Shown piece after piece: positions 20,294 to 32,125 of a stretch of 64,000 nt of DNA. The DNA lies in contig OX388328.1 in the NCBI GenBank assembly GCA_947579605.1, forward strand, positions 13,681,684 through 13,745,683, read 5' to 3'. The position numbers were made by a program, and so were the translations under genes. Position 1 is the first letter of the stretch. The number at the start of each line of letters is the position of its first letter. A model generated the notes under the pieces. It searched no databases, was not told the origin of the DNA, and was given only the letters and a program-made list of their open reading frames with translations. The stretch comes from Athripsodes cinereus (lineage: Eukaryota; Arthropoda; Insecta; Trichoptera; Leptoceridae).

Positions 20294-20760
20294 ACAAAAT
20301 TAATCAGAAAAATACATTGAGTTTGTTTATTAGATGCACCCTTCTGTGAAAATCGTATGCGTGCATTTCGGCCAGTACACATATTGTTGCATTAGAATAT
20401 AATCATTTATAGTATTCTGTGTGTATGGGTGAGATGCGTGGGAGTAAACACATCTCTCACACACACACAGAACGCACAACACACAATATAGTCACCCACT
20501 TGCATCACGTTTGAGCTAGTGATATCATACTTTTATGTATGTAAAATGATAGTATACGTTATATATTGCCATTATGAAATTAGAACACAATGAAATAAAT
20601 TTCGTAAACTTATATCTGAAGCTGCTGAAAAGTTATTGTTTTCGAAACAGTTTTCGAAATCCAATAAAAAAATAAAATATTCTAATGCGTTCGTGAGTAA
20701 AATTTTTATTTATCGACAGACGGTTCTTGGTGGTTGTTCATTATTTAATGGCCTGGCTAG

Positions 20761-21092
20761 CAGAGGTTCCCAAACTTTTTTTCTCACGGACCACTTTCAA
20801 AACTTTGCTGGTTTCGGTGGACCCCTTGTATTTCTACCCCCACCCCCCGTCGCTTAATTTTCGAAATGGTATAGGAATTCTAAATACTTCAAAAACTCCT
20901 CGGTTTTCTCACAGAACTGTTGTTTATGTCAATTTCTGGCGCTTTTACCGAATATCCGATATTTTAACTATGGATTCGTGAACCCCTTTTTACAACTCGT
21001 GGACCCCCATTCTTTAGTCACGCCATCGTGGACCCCCGTCGAGTCTCTCGTGGACCCCCAGGAGTCCAGCTGTACCACTGTGGGAATCACTG
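20761..21092. mobile_element. hAT-like non-autonomous element
   Basis: Ends CAGAGGTTCCCAAAC and GTGGGAATCACTG are imperfect inverses of the hAT type (cagtggttccca...). The interior has repeated gtggacccc motifs near the right end, a feature common in this group. The flanks share only GGCTA, so the 8-bp duplication is eroded. An internal segment (ccccgtcg...ttcgaaatggtatagg...ctcctcggtttt) recurs twice at 41.7-41.96 kb. Confidence 0.65.
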
Positions 21093-21121
21093 GGCTAAAT
21101 ATATTGATATCTTTGACGTGA

Positions 21122-21333
21122 AATAAATAAAAGAAATGTTTGTTTATTTGACGAGACAGACGTCATTCGTCTTGTTAAAGACGAAATTAAGTAAATTAAA
21201 TTAAATTAAATTAAATTAATTTGTTAAAGTCGACGAAAGACGTCTCTCTTATCAAATAAATAAATAGTAGAATAAAATATTTGTTTTATTTATTTCGCTA
21301 TAGAATTCTACTACCTAAACACCGACACAGTAA
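21122..21333 (-). mobile_element. Ribozyme-type foldback element G, copy 4
   Basis: Flanked by a perfect 13-bp direct repeat ATCTTTGACGTGA (21109-21121 and 21334-21346). The minus-strand 3' terminus is tagaattcta-type, then 'accgacacagta' reversed at 21305-21333. The arms carry the GAA-AGACGUCU-C signature (plus strand gacgaaagacgtctctc near 21231-21247). The centre is a (TTAAA)n expansion. It is inserted 16 bp after the hAT-like element. Confidence 0.8.
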
Positions 21334-21589
21334 ATCTTTGACGTGACGTATGCAGAGTTAGAAAGGAAAATTGAAGGTATATTGTAGTTATGTTGTTGTA
21401 TGGATATAGTTTAGGATTTTCTTCTGGGATCGCATTGGCCTTCAGTTGTAATGATCCTTGTAAGAATTGTCTTATTGTCTCTAATAATAATAATAATAAT
21501 TATTATTAGAGAATGCTTTGCACCATTGATTGAATAAATAAATAAATTTGAAACACGAAAGAAAATAAAATTATCTTTGTGAAAGAGGG

Positions 21590-21805
21590 TGTGTGAGAAA
21601 GCATGAACGTCCGAGAACCACGTAGTTTAAGCAAGTAGATGGAATTCCTAAGGATAGCCGCGTTTTGAGTAAGAAAAACCAATGTGCATGTATGGGAAAT
21701 TACATGAATGTGGAGGTAACGATTGATTTGTGTAAAAATATATTAATAATATGTTGTTCCGTTTTCTCCACCTACCCCACTTGGGATACGGCATAGGGTA
21801 TATAG
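21590..21805 (+). pseudogene. RTE-A LINE 3' end, decayed
   Basis: Follows the family order: gtgtgagaaagcatgaacgt, 'ccgagaaccacgtag', 'gagtaagaaaaaccaa', 'tgcatgtatgggaaattaca', 'ctaccccacttgggatacgg'. Frames are broken. Confidence 0.6.
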
Positions 21806-21829
21806 TAATAAACTTTCAGTACGCAATCA

Positions 21830-22735
21830 ATTGTGTCGAAACTTTCAAAAACTTCAGAAAGCGACAGCTTTCCGATTGTATTTTCATATAATGCGAAATA
21901 ATCTACATTTTAATTTACATTTGTAAGTAGGTGCTCGTCAATCTTAATAATTTATCTAAATAATTAACTGCTATCATCGAATAAGGGGGAATATCAACTA
22001 TGAGTACGAGTATATTATATACGATAGATTTTACATTTAATATTTTGATCAATGATTTCCGTATAAGCTCAACATGATCTATTTGAATTGATGATCTATT
22101 CTGATTATCAAATGAAATGTAATTCATTACATACCTCGTTATCTCGTTAAATTAAATCTTGTAAAATATTATTCGACATTATTAATTTATTCAGTGCGAG
22201 CTTAATTGAGAGACTAATTTCGCGATGTCGAGATTTGTTTATGCGGGCCGCAATGCTTTTTACTTAAATCAATGTGTTTCAGCGTCCCTCTTCTGACTAG
22301 CTATATCTAAAATGTCGTATATGACATTTTTTGGTGAAATCGAGTTACATATGATCACCAATGTGTATTTATATGTGCCCTGCATGTTCTCACTGAAGAT
22401 CACACTTGTAACTGTTACCGTTATCCTGGAATAGCTTTCTGATTTGTTGTCGTATTAACGACTTACTCTAAATAAAATGTGTTGTATCTACTAATTCCTC
22501 AAAATTTCATCACAAAAATGATTCTGAGATAAATAAGAATAGGTACAAATAAAATAATGTAATATATTTACACTGTATCATATAACCAGGAGAGACGAAA
22601 ATATGCACGGCAAAACACTAAAAACGCTCTCCTGAACAATTTACATTTAGGCAGATACGACTGTTAGTCAGAAGAGGCACGAGTTATCGAGCGTACCATT
22701 TTCCTGAAATATATCGTCTTTGTATATTGGTTGCA
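21830..22735. other. No recognisable gene or repeat
   Basis: No motif-bearing ORF and no similarity to the repeat families in the window. It may be unique host sequence. Confidence 0.4.
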
Positions 22736-22737
22736 TT

Positions 22738-22952
22738 CAGATAGCAGGATACGAACGTCAATTAATCATCAACCTTCAATCATTCGGTGACGATTCGGAG
22801 CATTCTCCGAAGAAATATTCGTATGAATGCCTTCGTTTCCCGTCCCAATACGGGTTATGAAGGCATTCATTTTTGAATATTTCTTCAGGGAGAGTGCTTC
22901 GAATCGTCACCGAATGATTGAAGATTGATGGACGTTCGCATCCTGCTATCTG
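22738..22952. mobile_element. Foldback MITE, family F
   Basis: A 215-bp element with ~95-bp inverted arms: left CAGATAGCAGGATACGAACG, right CGTTCGCATCCTGCTATCTG. The arms continue through tcaatcattcggtgacgatt and its complement to a short loop (gtttcccgtcccaatacggg). It has no ORF and no evident target duplication. Single copy in the window. Confidence 0.75.
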
Positions 22953-23199
22953 GAAACACCCATTCAAAAACAACGATCATTTTTTATTTAGGCATACTCT
23001 AAAAAACTGTTCATTGGAGCATTAAAATTTGTGCTAGAGCTTTTTATTGGCATGTGATATTATTTTTAAAATATTAAATTTTAATATTTGATACTAAGAA
23101 TCACTTTACAAAATGTTTATTATGTCATTATGAGCAGTTTATTCTAGAAATATCAAAACATTTGTAAATCAACATATCCCATTTTAAATATGCAATGAC

Positions 23200-23490
23200 G
23201 ATATTTTTTAAAAAGATCGAGGAGATGCAAAATATTTCAAATTCCTATACCATCTTGAAAATCAAAAAAAAATGGGGTAGAAGTTTTGAGTGCAAGGAAA
23301 ATTCACAGTCCCCCCTACCCCTGAGTGCTGTGAATGTGGCACTAATGAGGAATCTCTGGATCATAATTATATTTTTCGAGTGTCCCAAATATGAAAGATA
23401 GGACATTCTAGATAATCTCGTGAAGGAATGCATTACATATGCCCTTAATGTACAATTTTACTTGCACTTAACTCAGTAGATATTTATAAA
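23200..23490 (+). pseudogene. Jockey-like LINE C-terminal fragment with zinc knuckle
   Basis: Across one frameshift the translation gives ECCECGTNEESLDH, then FFECPKYERQDILDNLVKEC. C-x2-C-G...E-E-S-x-D-H-x3-F-x-C-P is the degenerate CCHC end of Jockey/R1-type ORF2. A related minus-strand fragment is at 25.26 kb. Confidence 0.55.
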
Positions 23491-23659
23491 TGTCACAACA
23501 AAGTTCCTCAAAGCAAATAATTAAAATATTTATCTTTTAGAGTCACCTTATTATTGGTAACTATGTATAGGTATTAAAGTAAACAACAGCTGTGCGATGG
23601 ATCGGATAAAGTATTGTAACAATTTTCATACTAATGTTCTAATAGACCAGATATACAGG

Positions 23660-24050
23660 ATAACAGAGGATTAGGTTCAAAATGCGGGTACAAAATACCA
23701 GCATTGTGCCTGAAATATCTGTGTTCAGAAACTTTATAACAAAGTGTATAATAGATTTTTGAATTTTCATGAATAAATCAACTGGCAAATCTATTTTTTG
23801 TAAACTTTTTATTAAAGATTTGGGAATTACCCCTATAGCTGATATGACTAAAAGTATTATAATTTTAAACGGACCTAGAATGCCAAATATTTTTTATTTC
23901 TCCTGCTAGTTCAGTATTTTTACGTATTTTTTCTGCGTCGGTTGTTTGTATACTATTATGTATGTGTATTTGGAACAGCGATGCCTATTAGGTATGTACG
24001 TTATTTTATTACGTTTATCATGTAATACTAAATCGGGTCTATTAAGATGT
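23660..24050 (-). pseudogene. R4/Dong-like LINE, C-terminal nuclease-domain fragment
   Basis: Minus strand from ~24047: RPDLVLHDKRNKITYIPN, a diverged middle, EIKNIW, a stop, then KIIILLVISAIGVIPKSLIK and SLQKIDLPVDLFMKIQKSII. The order R-P-D-x-V-x-x-D ... W ... I-x-x-I-G-V-I-P is the known C-terminal restriction-like endonuclease region of R2/R4/Dong-clade LINEs. The D residues of the RPD motif are visible. It is broken by stops. Confidence 0.65.
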
Positions 24051-24059
24051 ATTTACTTA

Positions 24060-24330
24060 CTTATTTACTGCTAGCCTCCTTCTCTCCACTGCTGAATATA
24101 GGCCTCTTCAAAACTTTTCCGCATTTTTCGATCTCAAGCAACTCGACACCACTGTTTTCCCGTCACCTGGACTATTGTCGACCGATATTTCATCGACCCA
24201 TTTTTTTGTAGGTCTTCCAACACTTCTTTTGTCCTCCCACGACCTCCATTCAAGAATTCTGGAAGTCCACCGGCCATCCTCTCGCCTTGTCACATGACCA
24301 GCCCATTGCAACTTCAGCTTGGAGACTTTG
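24060..24330 (-). pseudogene. RTE-type LINE 3' end
   Basis: Minus strand: KLQWAGHVTRREDGRWTSRI, LEWRSWEDKRSVGRPTKKWV, DEI, then decay, ending 'tcagcagtggagagaaggag' and a (GTAA)n tail. The W-A-G-H-V-x-R-x-x-D-G-R-W and R-S-V-G-R-P-x-x-x-W motifs are the RTE C-terminal signature. The same 3' end is at 5.43-5.51 kb. Confidence 0.75.
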
Positions 24331-24854
24331 ACATCTTCAATGAATTAATTTTCATCTTAGGTATTTGATCAAATCTCGACTTTCATCATTTCCCTGCGAC
24401 ACAAACCTACATTTAAGAATTAAGTGTTTAAACATTTAAGAGTAATTTATTTCACGAAATCTCTGTGACCCAAAATCCTAGACACAAGTGTATGTGCCGC
24501 TCCAAATCACAATTTTATTCAAATTTTTCTGCCCTTGAATATTCTCCGTATTCAAATAAACTCATGTATTTTTTGTGCTCATGCCAATTTTTATTAATTA
24601 TTACAGGTGTATAATGTTGCTCTCACTAGCACCTTGATTGCATTTTATTTGAAAATATAATTCAATTGTTATTTTTTAGAAATCTTTTGTTATCTTTATG
24701 ACTAGGTACCAATCATTTGAACTTGAATTTCTTCCAAGTTCGTTCCATAGAGCACCCTGCAAAGAATTAACCTCCCATTCATAACCAACCCAAATTCATA
24801 AGGATGATTTGAGCCAAAAACAGTCATTAAATTGTCAGGGAAAAGATAGTTACT

Positions 24855-25210
24855 ATACTATACCCTCACGCCGTGTCTCAAGTGGGGAAGGCAGAGAGAA
24901 CGGAACGCCAAACAGATCTATCTTTACACACTTCCTTCGCTTCCTCTACATTCATACAGTTTCTCATACACGCACGTCGGATCCTCTTACTCAACACACG
25001 GCCGTCTTTGAGAATTTGATCCGCGTGATCAAGCCACGTGGTTCTCGAACACCCGAACTTCCTCACATAAGAAAGGTGTTTCAGACAAGTATATCCTCTT
25101 TGTCATTCTTTCCTCGTTCATTCGTTCAACAGGTCCAAACCACCGTAGTTTATTCACGCGCATTCTGTCCACAACACTCGTCTTGCATCCGCTCATTCTT
25201 CTAATGATTA
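24855..25210 (-). pseudogene. RTE-A LINE 3' end
   Basis: Minus strand: SRTTWLDHADQILKDGRVLS, KRIRRACMRNCMNVEEAKEV, CKDRSVWRSVLSAFPT. Upstream it includes decayed RWFG and the MSGCKTSVVDRMR part. Ends at the ataccctcacgccgtgtctc terminus (4 bp into the plus-strand ctatactat tail). Confidence 0.75.
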
Positions 25211-25254
25211 TAGGAGATAATATAATCTTTTGATTTGAGGATTGAGGAGAAGAT

Positions 25255-25510
25255 AGTTTTTAGAGAATAATAAAGTTTGCCTTTATTGATTTGAGAAGGG
25301 ACAGATGGATTGTATCGGATGTCATGCTTAGTAATAATGATTCAATATTCAGAAGGAATTGGCAATCGTTTTCAAGTGCATCTACGTAAATTTCATAGGC
25401 ATCCTTGATAGAGCACCCTAGGAAAACATGGTCAAGCGTCTCTTCGTCCAGGGGGCCTAAAATGGCTACATTGAGCAATTCGTCTACAGTTCATATTTGG
25501 TGAAATGTTG
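25255..25510 (-). pseudogene. Jockey-like LINE C-terminal fragment
   Basis: Minus-strand frame ELLNVAILGPLDEETLDHVF, LGCSIKDAYEIYVDALENDC, QFLLNIESLLLSMTSDTIHL, then a stop. D-E-E-T-x-D-H-V-F-x-x-C is the last part of the zinc-knuckle region. No RT core. The rest of 25.5-27.0 kb holds nothing recognised apart from a 15-bp inverted repeat at 26194-26275. Confidence 0.5.
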
Positions 25511-26999
25511 CCCTTAAATAGTTTTTTTAGTCCCTAGACCGCACTCACAGTATGAACTTTCAACAAGTTGAATATTTAAAAGATGAGCGTCTAGTCCACA
25601 AGGTTTATACATTGTTCAAGCTATAGAAAAATAATACTAAAAAAAATATTTGCAACGAAAGTTCCAAGTTGGGGCTTTCTACAATTTGTTGAGCTTTAGA
25701 TATCTTTGACTCGCTTTCGGCCCTTTGCAATTGTTTCCACACTTTCTTCATTCTCATTCTGTTCTCCATCTTGTACGTTGTCTTTACTTAAAGTTACTCA
25801 CCATTATTCCGCTGATTTTCACATTTAAACAATCCTTACACCTACATAGCACATTTGTTTGTATTCGGAGCATAGTGTTCTCTCTCTGCTATTTTCTCTT
25901 CATTGGTTTTGACTAATTGTCCAACCACCTGTCAGCGCTATCTCAATGGTCTCGAATTCAGCGCCGTTTAGCGGAGCTATGTGCAATTACAATATTAGTA
26001 CAGTAAAGTTTGAATTTAGAATAGATACAACTTCGACGATCTAATGTAATATATTTGAGTTGACTCATAATCTGTACGTACATATGTGTGTTTGAATACT
26101 TGTTATATACATAAAACAGTCAAGCAACAGCAGGTCTATTACGTATCTCAGTTAAAAACAAACTTTTTTTGTTATAAATCATTTTTGATGCGTCATTTTT
26201 ATAAAATGTTCCTTTCTATTAATACGTAATATACTAATAGTCAATACTTCAAGATGACACCTTTTTATAAAAATGACAGGTTTTTGACAGATTTATGATA
26301 TTGCATTATCATTCAAAAGATACGTCACAGGGTACCTTTTGGAAAATTTGGCATCGGTAAGGGGTATGAAGTAGGTATTAGTCTTGAAATCGAGACCTAA
26401 AAAGGTTTTTAGTTTTGGGAAGACAGTTTAGAAAATAGTGTTGCACAAAACTGAGTGTATCTGAAACTTTCAAATTGAAATCAATACCTGTATTGAAAAT
26501 TATTGACCAAGTTATTCCGGAAAATTATAAAATCTTGAAATCTGGAGAAATGGGAATAAAATGCTCATGACTAATAAGGTGTAGTTAAATATTGTTTCTT
26601 CCCGGAGTAGCTTAACGACTAAATTGGGTTTTGATTAAAACAAATATTAGAGTTTTTTTAGAAAGATTTCAATTCGAACTACATTTTGAGTGAAGCCGAG
26701 ATTATAGCTAGTATGAAGAATATAATTATATGCTATATAATATAATATGTGTGTGTGTGTCTGTGTGTTTATTTTACTCATATATATATTTCATAATACT
26801 GAATATTAGATCAGATGGAGAAAGACGGACGAAAATAGTTCGACCTTATAATCAGAATCGTGTGTAAGTGTGTAAATGTACCCATGCGTATATGTGTATG
26901 TGTGTAGTGGTTTAAACGTATAGTATTAATGTTTGTATGGATATTATCGACTGTTGAGTTCTATAACTTAACTAGTCGATATTTTCTAAAATTTTGATA

Positions 27000-27350
27000 A
27001 AATTGGTAATAAATACACGTCATAATCAACGCCACTCTTTCAATTCCACAAACAAATAATTATAAAATGACTTGGTTCCCTTTATTTATTAAATATTTAT
27101 TTATGAAAAATATAATGTATCCACCTATTTTCAATTCCACATATTCTTTTTTCGTATTGTTTAACTATTGAACGGAACAAAGACAACGTATGTCTTTAAT
27201 AACAGTGCGATTATTATTATATACCTAGTATATTTCACTTTCTGTTGTGTTTCAAAGCAAATTAATAAAAATATAGCAAAATTACCAAAATGTTGATTTT
27301 TCGAATTTATATTCGACATTTGTCTTATGACATTTTTTCTTGTTGAGTTA
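27000..27350 (+). repeat. Dispersed repeat family C copy 3
   Basis: Longer copy with tttcaattccacaaacaaat at the start, attttcaattccacatattc, then attgaacggaacaaagacaa, 'cgtatgtctttaataacagt', 'ttcactttctgttgtg'. The repeated 'caattccaca' motif also starts copy 4 at 47.1 kb. Confidence 0.7.
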
Positions 27351-27839
27351 TGGAAAAGGGTAATGGATATGTGCGAGGAGTTTTTTATCCGTAGAATCTC
27401 CGGCATAGAGTTTATTATCCGCAAAGTCTCCCCATTGTTTTTAGAGTATCCTGTCATGCCCACAAAAGTTAAGAAATTGAGAATGGGTTCAAATATACCT
27501 CATCAGTGTTAAATCGAAGATGTAAAATTTCTTTCACAGGATGTTTTATGAATACCTGGATGAATAAATAAATATAGGACATAATGAATCTTACAGAAGA
27601 GAGGAAAACTTACTCTTTGACTGGGACTTCTACGCAAACGCAGTTCCTTAGAGTTGTTATAGAAAGTTAGTTTGTTTTATTAAAGGTTGTAAATAATATA
27701 TCAAATCCAAATTGATTATATTATTTTGCTCTTAAACCCCCCTCGGATTCTTCAGAAAATTCTAAATGGATTAATAATATATAAAAGTTTGTTTTGACCC
27801 GTCTTTAATAGTTTTTCCATAAGTAGGTGATGAATTGTT

Positions 27840-27990
27840 TTTCATAAACAAAATAAATAATAGTGGTCCCAGATGTGATCCCTGAGGTATGCCTGAATTA
27901 GCAAACAAAAACTGTTATATTTTAGAAAACTAAATATGCACTGCGTATTTTTGTATTTAAAGCATGACATTTTACGAAAACATGTCTTAT
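27840..27990 (-). pseudogene. RT palm fragment (Jockey/CR1-like)
   Basis: Minus strand frame FANSGIPQGSHLGPLLFILF then MKNN. G-I-P-Q-G-S-x-L-G-P-L-L-F is the RT motif immediately before the YADD box. A related fragment is at 50.35 kb. Confidence 0.65.
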
Positions 27991-28589
27991 ACAGGACATC
28001 CAAACACTTAAAGAGGAATAGGGAGAGAAATAACTTAAATTTGTCGAGGTCTATTTTTCTTATAATAGGTATCATTTGTTTGTTTCACAAATAGTTTGAA
28101 AAGTGAAAATCTTGTTTTTATTGATGGTTTCATTTGTCTTTTTTTTTTTAACTCGTTTTGAATTTTTATACTGTGGTAATGTAGGGGGACTTTTGTGGTC
28201 TATAGTGTACATATAATTTGATTTCTCGTATGTAAAATTTCTTGTACTGACTGTTGGTTCCTTGCGAAAATAAAATTAACCAATAAATCTTGTTACAGCA
28301 ATATTTTCAAAATGATTTTGAAGCCCGCTTCATACATATTTGCTACACATTCGTTATTGAAATACTTATAAATATTTGCATACTTTTTTAATGACGGTGA
28401 AATAGGTTAATTGCAACAATGTGTTTAATTATAGGATTGATTTATTGAGAACTATTGCCAATAAAACTATTTTGGTTATATTCTTTATAATGTAAGAAAA
28501 GAAAAAAATCACAAGAATGTACCTTCATGAAAATCACATGAAGGTAAAAAAACCCCAACAATAGGTATTCATTATTTTTTATTTATTTA

Positions 28590-28950
28590 TATTAATTGAT
28601 TTTTATTTTTTTGTAAAATTGTGTAAAATTTAATTGAAAGAAGTCAAAAAGGTGTCCTAATGTCTACAAATTGGCTAGAAGCTGCAGGGTTACTCTTGAC
28701 AAAACTAAACACGATCTTAATCTAGTCTTGATCTTGATCATACAACGCACGAAGGGACTATGGACAAAAACACCGCGCTACCGCTAACGCGCGATCGGTT
28801 TGAGTGTATTTTTGGCCAATATCGTGCGTCGTATGATCAAGATCAAGACTAGATTAAGATCGTGTTTAGTTTTGTCAAGAGTAGCCCTGCTGGACTTAAT
28901 GATCATTTTTGGTGTTCATGGACAACGTTCACCAATCCCGTGATGATATA
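28590..28950 (+). repeat. Dispersed repeat family D copy split by MITE E
   Basis: 5' part tgtgtaaaatttaattgaaa, 'cctaatgtctacaaattggc'. The 3' part resumes after the MITE with ttaatgatcatttttggtgt, 'tcatggac'. The junction shows a CTG duplication. Confidence 0.65.
28685..28889. mobile_element. Foldback MITE, family E
   Basis: A 205-bp element with ~68-bp near-perfect inverted arms: CAGGGTTACTCTTGACAAAA and TTTTGTCAAGAGTAGCCCTG at the ends, gtcttgatcttgatcatac and its complement inside. Flanked by CTG on both sides (28682-28684 and 28890-28892), consistent with a 3-bp target duplication. No ORF. Half copies are at 1.74 and 32.27 kb. Confidence 0.8.
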
Positions 28951-29539
28951 GGATCCATTGATCGAGAAATTTAATGCAAACCATAGAAGCAACAATTTAT
29001 TGACATCTCCTATATTTCAGATCTCGAATAGATCTTGATTTCCCGTCTGAATGGCTCCAGAACAATTAAGTTCAATACTTTTTCAGCTGCTTGTTCGACC
29101 AGTCGACTAATGATTTGACTGGATCAGCACGACGCGCAAATGATTAAACCAATCAGAAATCTCGATTGGAGAACCAAATATAAGATATGGAAAGCTATGT
29201 GTTTTCTGACATTGTTTTTAGCACATCTGATTGATTTCCTATTCAGGAAAATGTCTGGGATTTTTATAAATTAAAACTCGGAGCTTTGTAGAAACACAAC
29301 CACTTTTATTCGGACATTCTTGGTAAGAGAAAGAGATTACAAAAACAAAGATAATCTATATCCAAATTTAGCATAGATAAAACAGCATAGAGCGGTTTAA
29401 ATTCAACTCGCTCAGCGGTGCCAAAGTCCTGTGTCAACAACATCAAATTGTGGAGATAATAATAATAAAAATAAATTTTTATTCCAGAAATATTATACAA
29501 CACATAATATAGCATTTTCACAATTTAAATTCATTTATT

Positions 29540-29940
29540 CATTTATACATTCAATATGTTTTGTTTTTATTTTATGATTTGACATGATGAATGTGCTGTA
29601 ATTTTATTCTATAATTTGACATGACAGTGTGTTTTATTTTAATTTTAAAATTCGATGTGATGCAGTGTATTGTAACTTTATTTTATGGTTGGATATGATA
29701 CAGTTTGTTTTTTTTTTAAGATTTGACATGATGCTGTTGATATGTTGTAATTTTATTCTATGGTTTATGTGACACAATGTGTTTAATTTTTATTTTTATA
29801 ATTTGAAGTGATGCAGTATATTTTATTTTTGTTTTGAGTTTTAATTTGATACGATGGTGGTGTTGTGCAATTATTGTTTGTAACTATGTATTAGAGGCGT
29901 AAGCCGTATGTTTTAATATAAATAAATAAATAAATAACTA
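29540..29940 (+). mobile_element. LINE 3' end, family J, with a minisatellite-like 3'UTR
   Basis: 29560-29850 holds about six degenerate ~50-bp repeats built on ttttatgatttgacatgatg. It is followed by ggcgtaagccgtatgtttta and an (AAAT)n tail ending near 29938. The same terminal signature is at 11.29 (reversed) and 62.76 kb. Confidence 0.6.
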
Positions 29941-30224
29941 AATTACTGGGTTTGCACCCGTATGAATGTTCACATTACGAATGCACGATCAATGTAATAA
30001 AAGTCTAGTATTTTGCAATTCATTTTATTCCGGCACATACAAATATAATTTTCACATGTCACTCTGTCTATCTGACGTCCCAGAAGTGTCAAAGATCTCC
30101 TCTTTATTATTCAAAAACAACTGACAACGAAAATGTCGTAACACGCGCAGCGATGATGATTCATAATCTAATAAATGTATGTGTCCGTTTGTATATATGT
30201 TAATATATGTCTTCCATAAACACT

Positions 30225-30452
30225 CCCCAATAAATTGGTCTCCCCATCTTTTTCGCAAGATTTTGAGTGCACTGTTTAAGACAGAAGATCGAAAAAAAGA
30301 TATTTTCATCTTGAAATTAGTGATGAGGTTTTGCCATCCATTCGGGTCATCTTATTTTTTGTTAGCTCTGAGAGGACAGCTTGCATGTTTTTTACATCCG
30401 GCTGGCCTTCTGGCTACTCCATTTGTGAGATATGCCGTGATAGTATAGTACA
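30225..30452 (+). mobile_element. SINE family 3 copy
   Basis: Blocks aattggtctccccatctttt, 'gatgaggttttgccatccat', 'ctgagaggacagcttgcatg', 'tgagatatgccgtgatagta', tail 'tagtac'. Full-length but diverged. Confidence 0.7.
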
Positions 30453-30794
30453 AAAGACTTGAAATGGTCATAAATTGTGTTTGCATACAAACATTTAATT
30501 TTTTACTAATAAACTAGCAATATTTTACATTGGATCATGATAGAATATGGATAGAACTGTCAAAAATATTTGAATCATGATGTTGCCATTTTTTAAAATA
30601 TTTCCTGCAATTTTCGTTATTTGCTAAAAAAAGTTCTTATATATATGTTTGGTTATTATATTTTAGTTATTCTGAGTTATACAAAGAATATGGTTGCCGC
30701 AGTGTATAAATAATTTCTTCTGATTTTTAATGTTATCTGTTAGAAAAGTTAACTGATTTACAATTGTAGGTACATATTAAGTGTTAATTTGTTC

Positions 30795-30940
30795 ATTGCT
30801 GTGGAACAAAATTCGTAATGATTTGCGAACTTTGGAGAGTGTAGAGATGTTTAAGACAGGGTTAAACACCCTATTATTCAGGAGGTGTTATGATTCTTGA
30901 ATGGACACTTGTGGTGGTTTTTCCACAAACTCATCATAAA
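30795..30940 (+). pseudogene. L2/CR1-like RT C-terminal fragment
   Basis: Frame LWNKIRNDLRTLESVEMFKT then GLNTLLFRRCYDS, stop; homologous to the minus-strand fragment at 6.0-6.27 kb. 30.94-31.42 kb shows nothing recognised. Confidence 0.65.
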
Positions 30941-31424
30941 AAAAATGTCTAATTTATTACTATTAATTATTTAATATTTGTCGATTTTCTTGAGCGAAAC
31001 CGTGTAAAATTACGCTAGTGATTCGTAATAGCAGTACTAATAATAGTATTATGCTAGTGATTTATAGATCCCTATGGATCTAGCGTCAGACAGCATGACT
31101 CATAAATCAAAATTTTAACGTGAAAACATTGAACGAGTAGACATTATTTCTTTTATGTGAGGTCTGTAACAAATTGGGAAACATTCGAAAAATATTAAAT
31201 TATTAATAAAAACATTGCTCATATTTCGACTAATTTTTCCCTTTGCGATTTTATTTAGAAACCTTTATATATTTAGGGTGAAACATATTTCAGGTTTTCT
31301 AAGTTTCCAAAGTGGGTTTCAGGGAATAGAATGGCATATGTGCAGACCGTATGCCCCGATGGGGTTTGTCCTCTAGTCCTGAACTTGAATGCTACTTTAA
31401 ATGACAGAACCAAAATTGATCACT

Positions 31425-31545
31425 TAAGCCAGCCTAGAGCCAATTCGTAAGCGTTGGGACACCTTTCTCACATCTTCCGATTGGATTTTACACAATGTTG
31501 CATTGTATGGATATGGTTCTCCAACCGAGGTTTCTGATTGGTTTT
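31425..31545 (-). repeat. Dispersed repeat family D copy
   Basis: Plus strand gatcacttaagccagcctag, 'agccaattcgtaagcgttgg', 'gacacctttctcacatcttc', 'cgattggattttacacaatg' is the reverse of the family D unit. Confidence 0.65.
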
Positions 31546-31654
31546 GTCATCTGCACTCAAATCCGGTTAAAAAATAAAAAAAACAGTAAATTAATATTCT
31601 AATAAGATGAAAGCACTATTAAGTACTACGCAGAGCACATGCAAATAGAGAGCC

Positions 31655-32125
31655 CCTGACAAATATCAAGGTTCGTAGTCTCACATTTCGGTCACATCCT
31701 GCGAGGTGATAAATATCGACTTCTGCAGTTTATAACAGAAGGCAAGATTGAGGGACGTCGTGGGGTAGGAAGGAGGCAGATGTCGTGGCTGCGGAATATA
31801 CGGCAATGGACCGGAATAACACGGATGGAAGGCCTGAGTCAACAACACACTTTCGTCTTACGTTCCCGCTCCGTTAGCGTTCGGGTGCAGACGATGTTGC
31901 AAGCAAGTGTCAATTTCGTTGCTAAGATACACAATAGTTACGAAAATTAACACTTTGGCGCACCATCGTCTGCACCCGAACGCTAGCGGAGCGGGAACGT
32001 GAGACGAAAGTGTGTTGTTGACTCAGGCCTCTGGTCCGCACAGCACGAGACAGAGAGGCATTCTCCAGAGTGATCGCCAACGTCGGGGGACCTGATACGG
32101 CTCTGATAGAAAAAGAAGAAATATT
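31655..32125 (+). pseudogene. Non-LTR RT C-terminal remnant split by MITE B1
   Basis: Frame before the MITE: GHILRGDKYRLLQFITEGKI, EGRRGVGRRQMSWLRNIRQW, TGITRMEGL. After the MITE: LVRTARDREAFSRVIANVGG. Same family as 1-250 (SWLRNIREWTG ... VIANVGG) and interrupted at the equivalent residue. Confidence 0.75.
31831..32030. mobile_element. Foldback MITE, family B copy 1
   Basis: A 200-bp element with ends GGCCTGAGTCAACAACACAC and GTGTGTTGTTGACTCAGGCC. The arms run ~70 bp inward; the central part gtgtcaatttcgttgctaag is shared with B2 (38.75 kb). Non-coding. Inserted in LINE coding sequence. Confidence 0.85.

Noticed and set aside
20753..21100. 8-bp TSD for the second hAT-like element
   Set aside because: The flanks share only GGCTA; the exact duplication cannot be shown.
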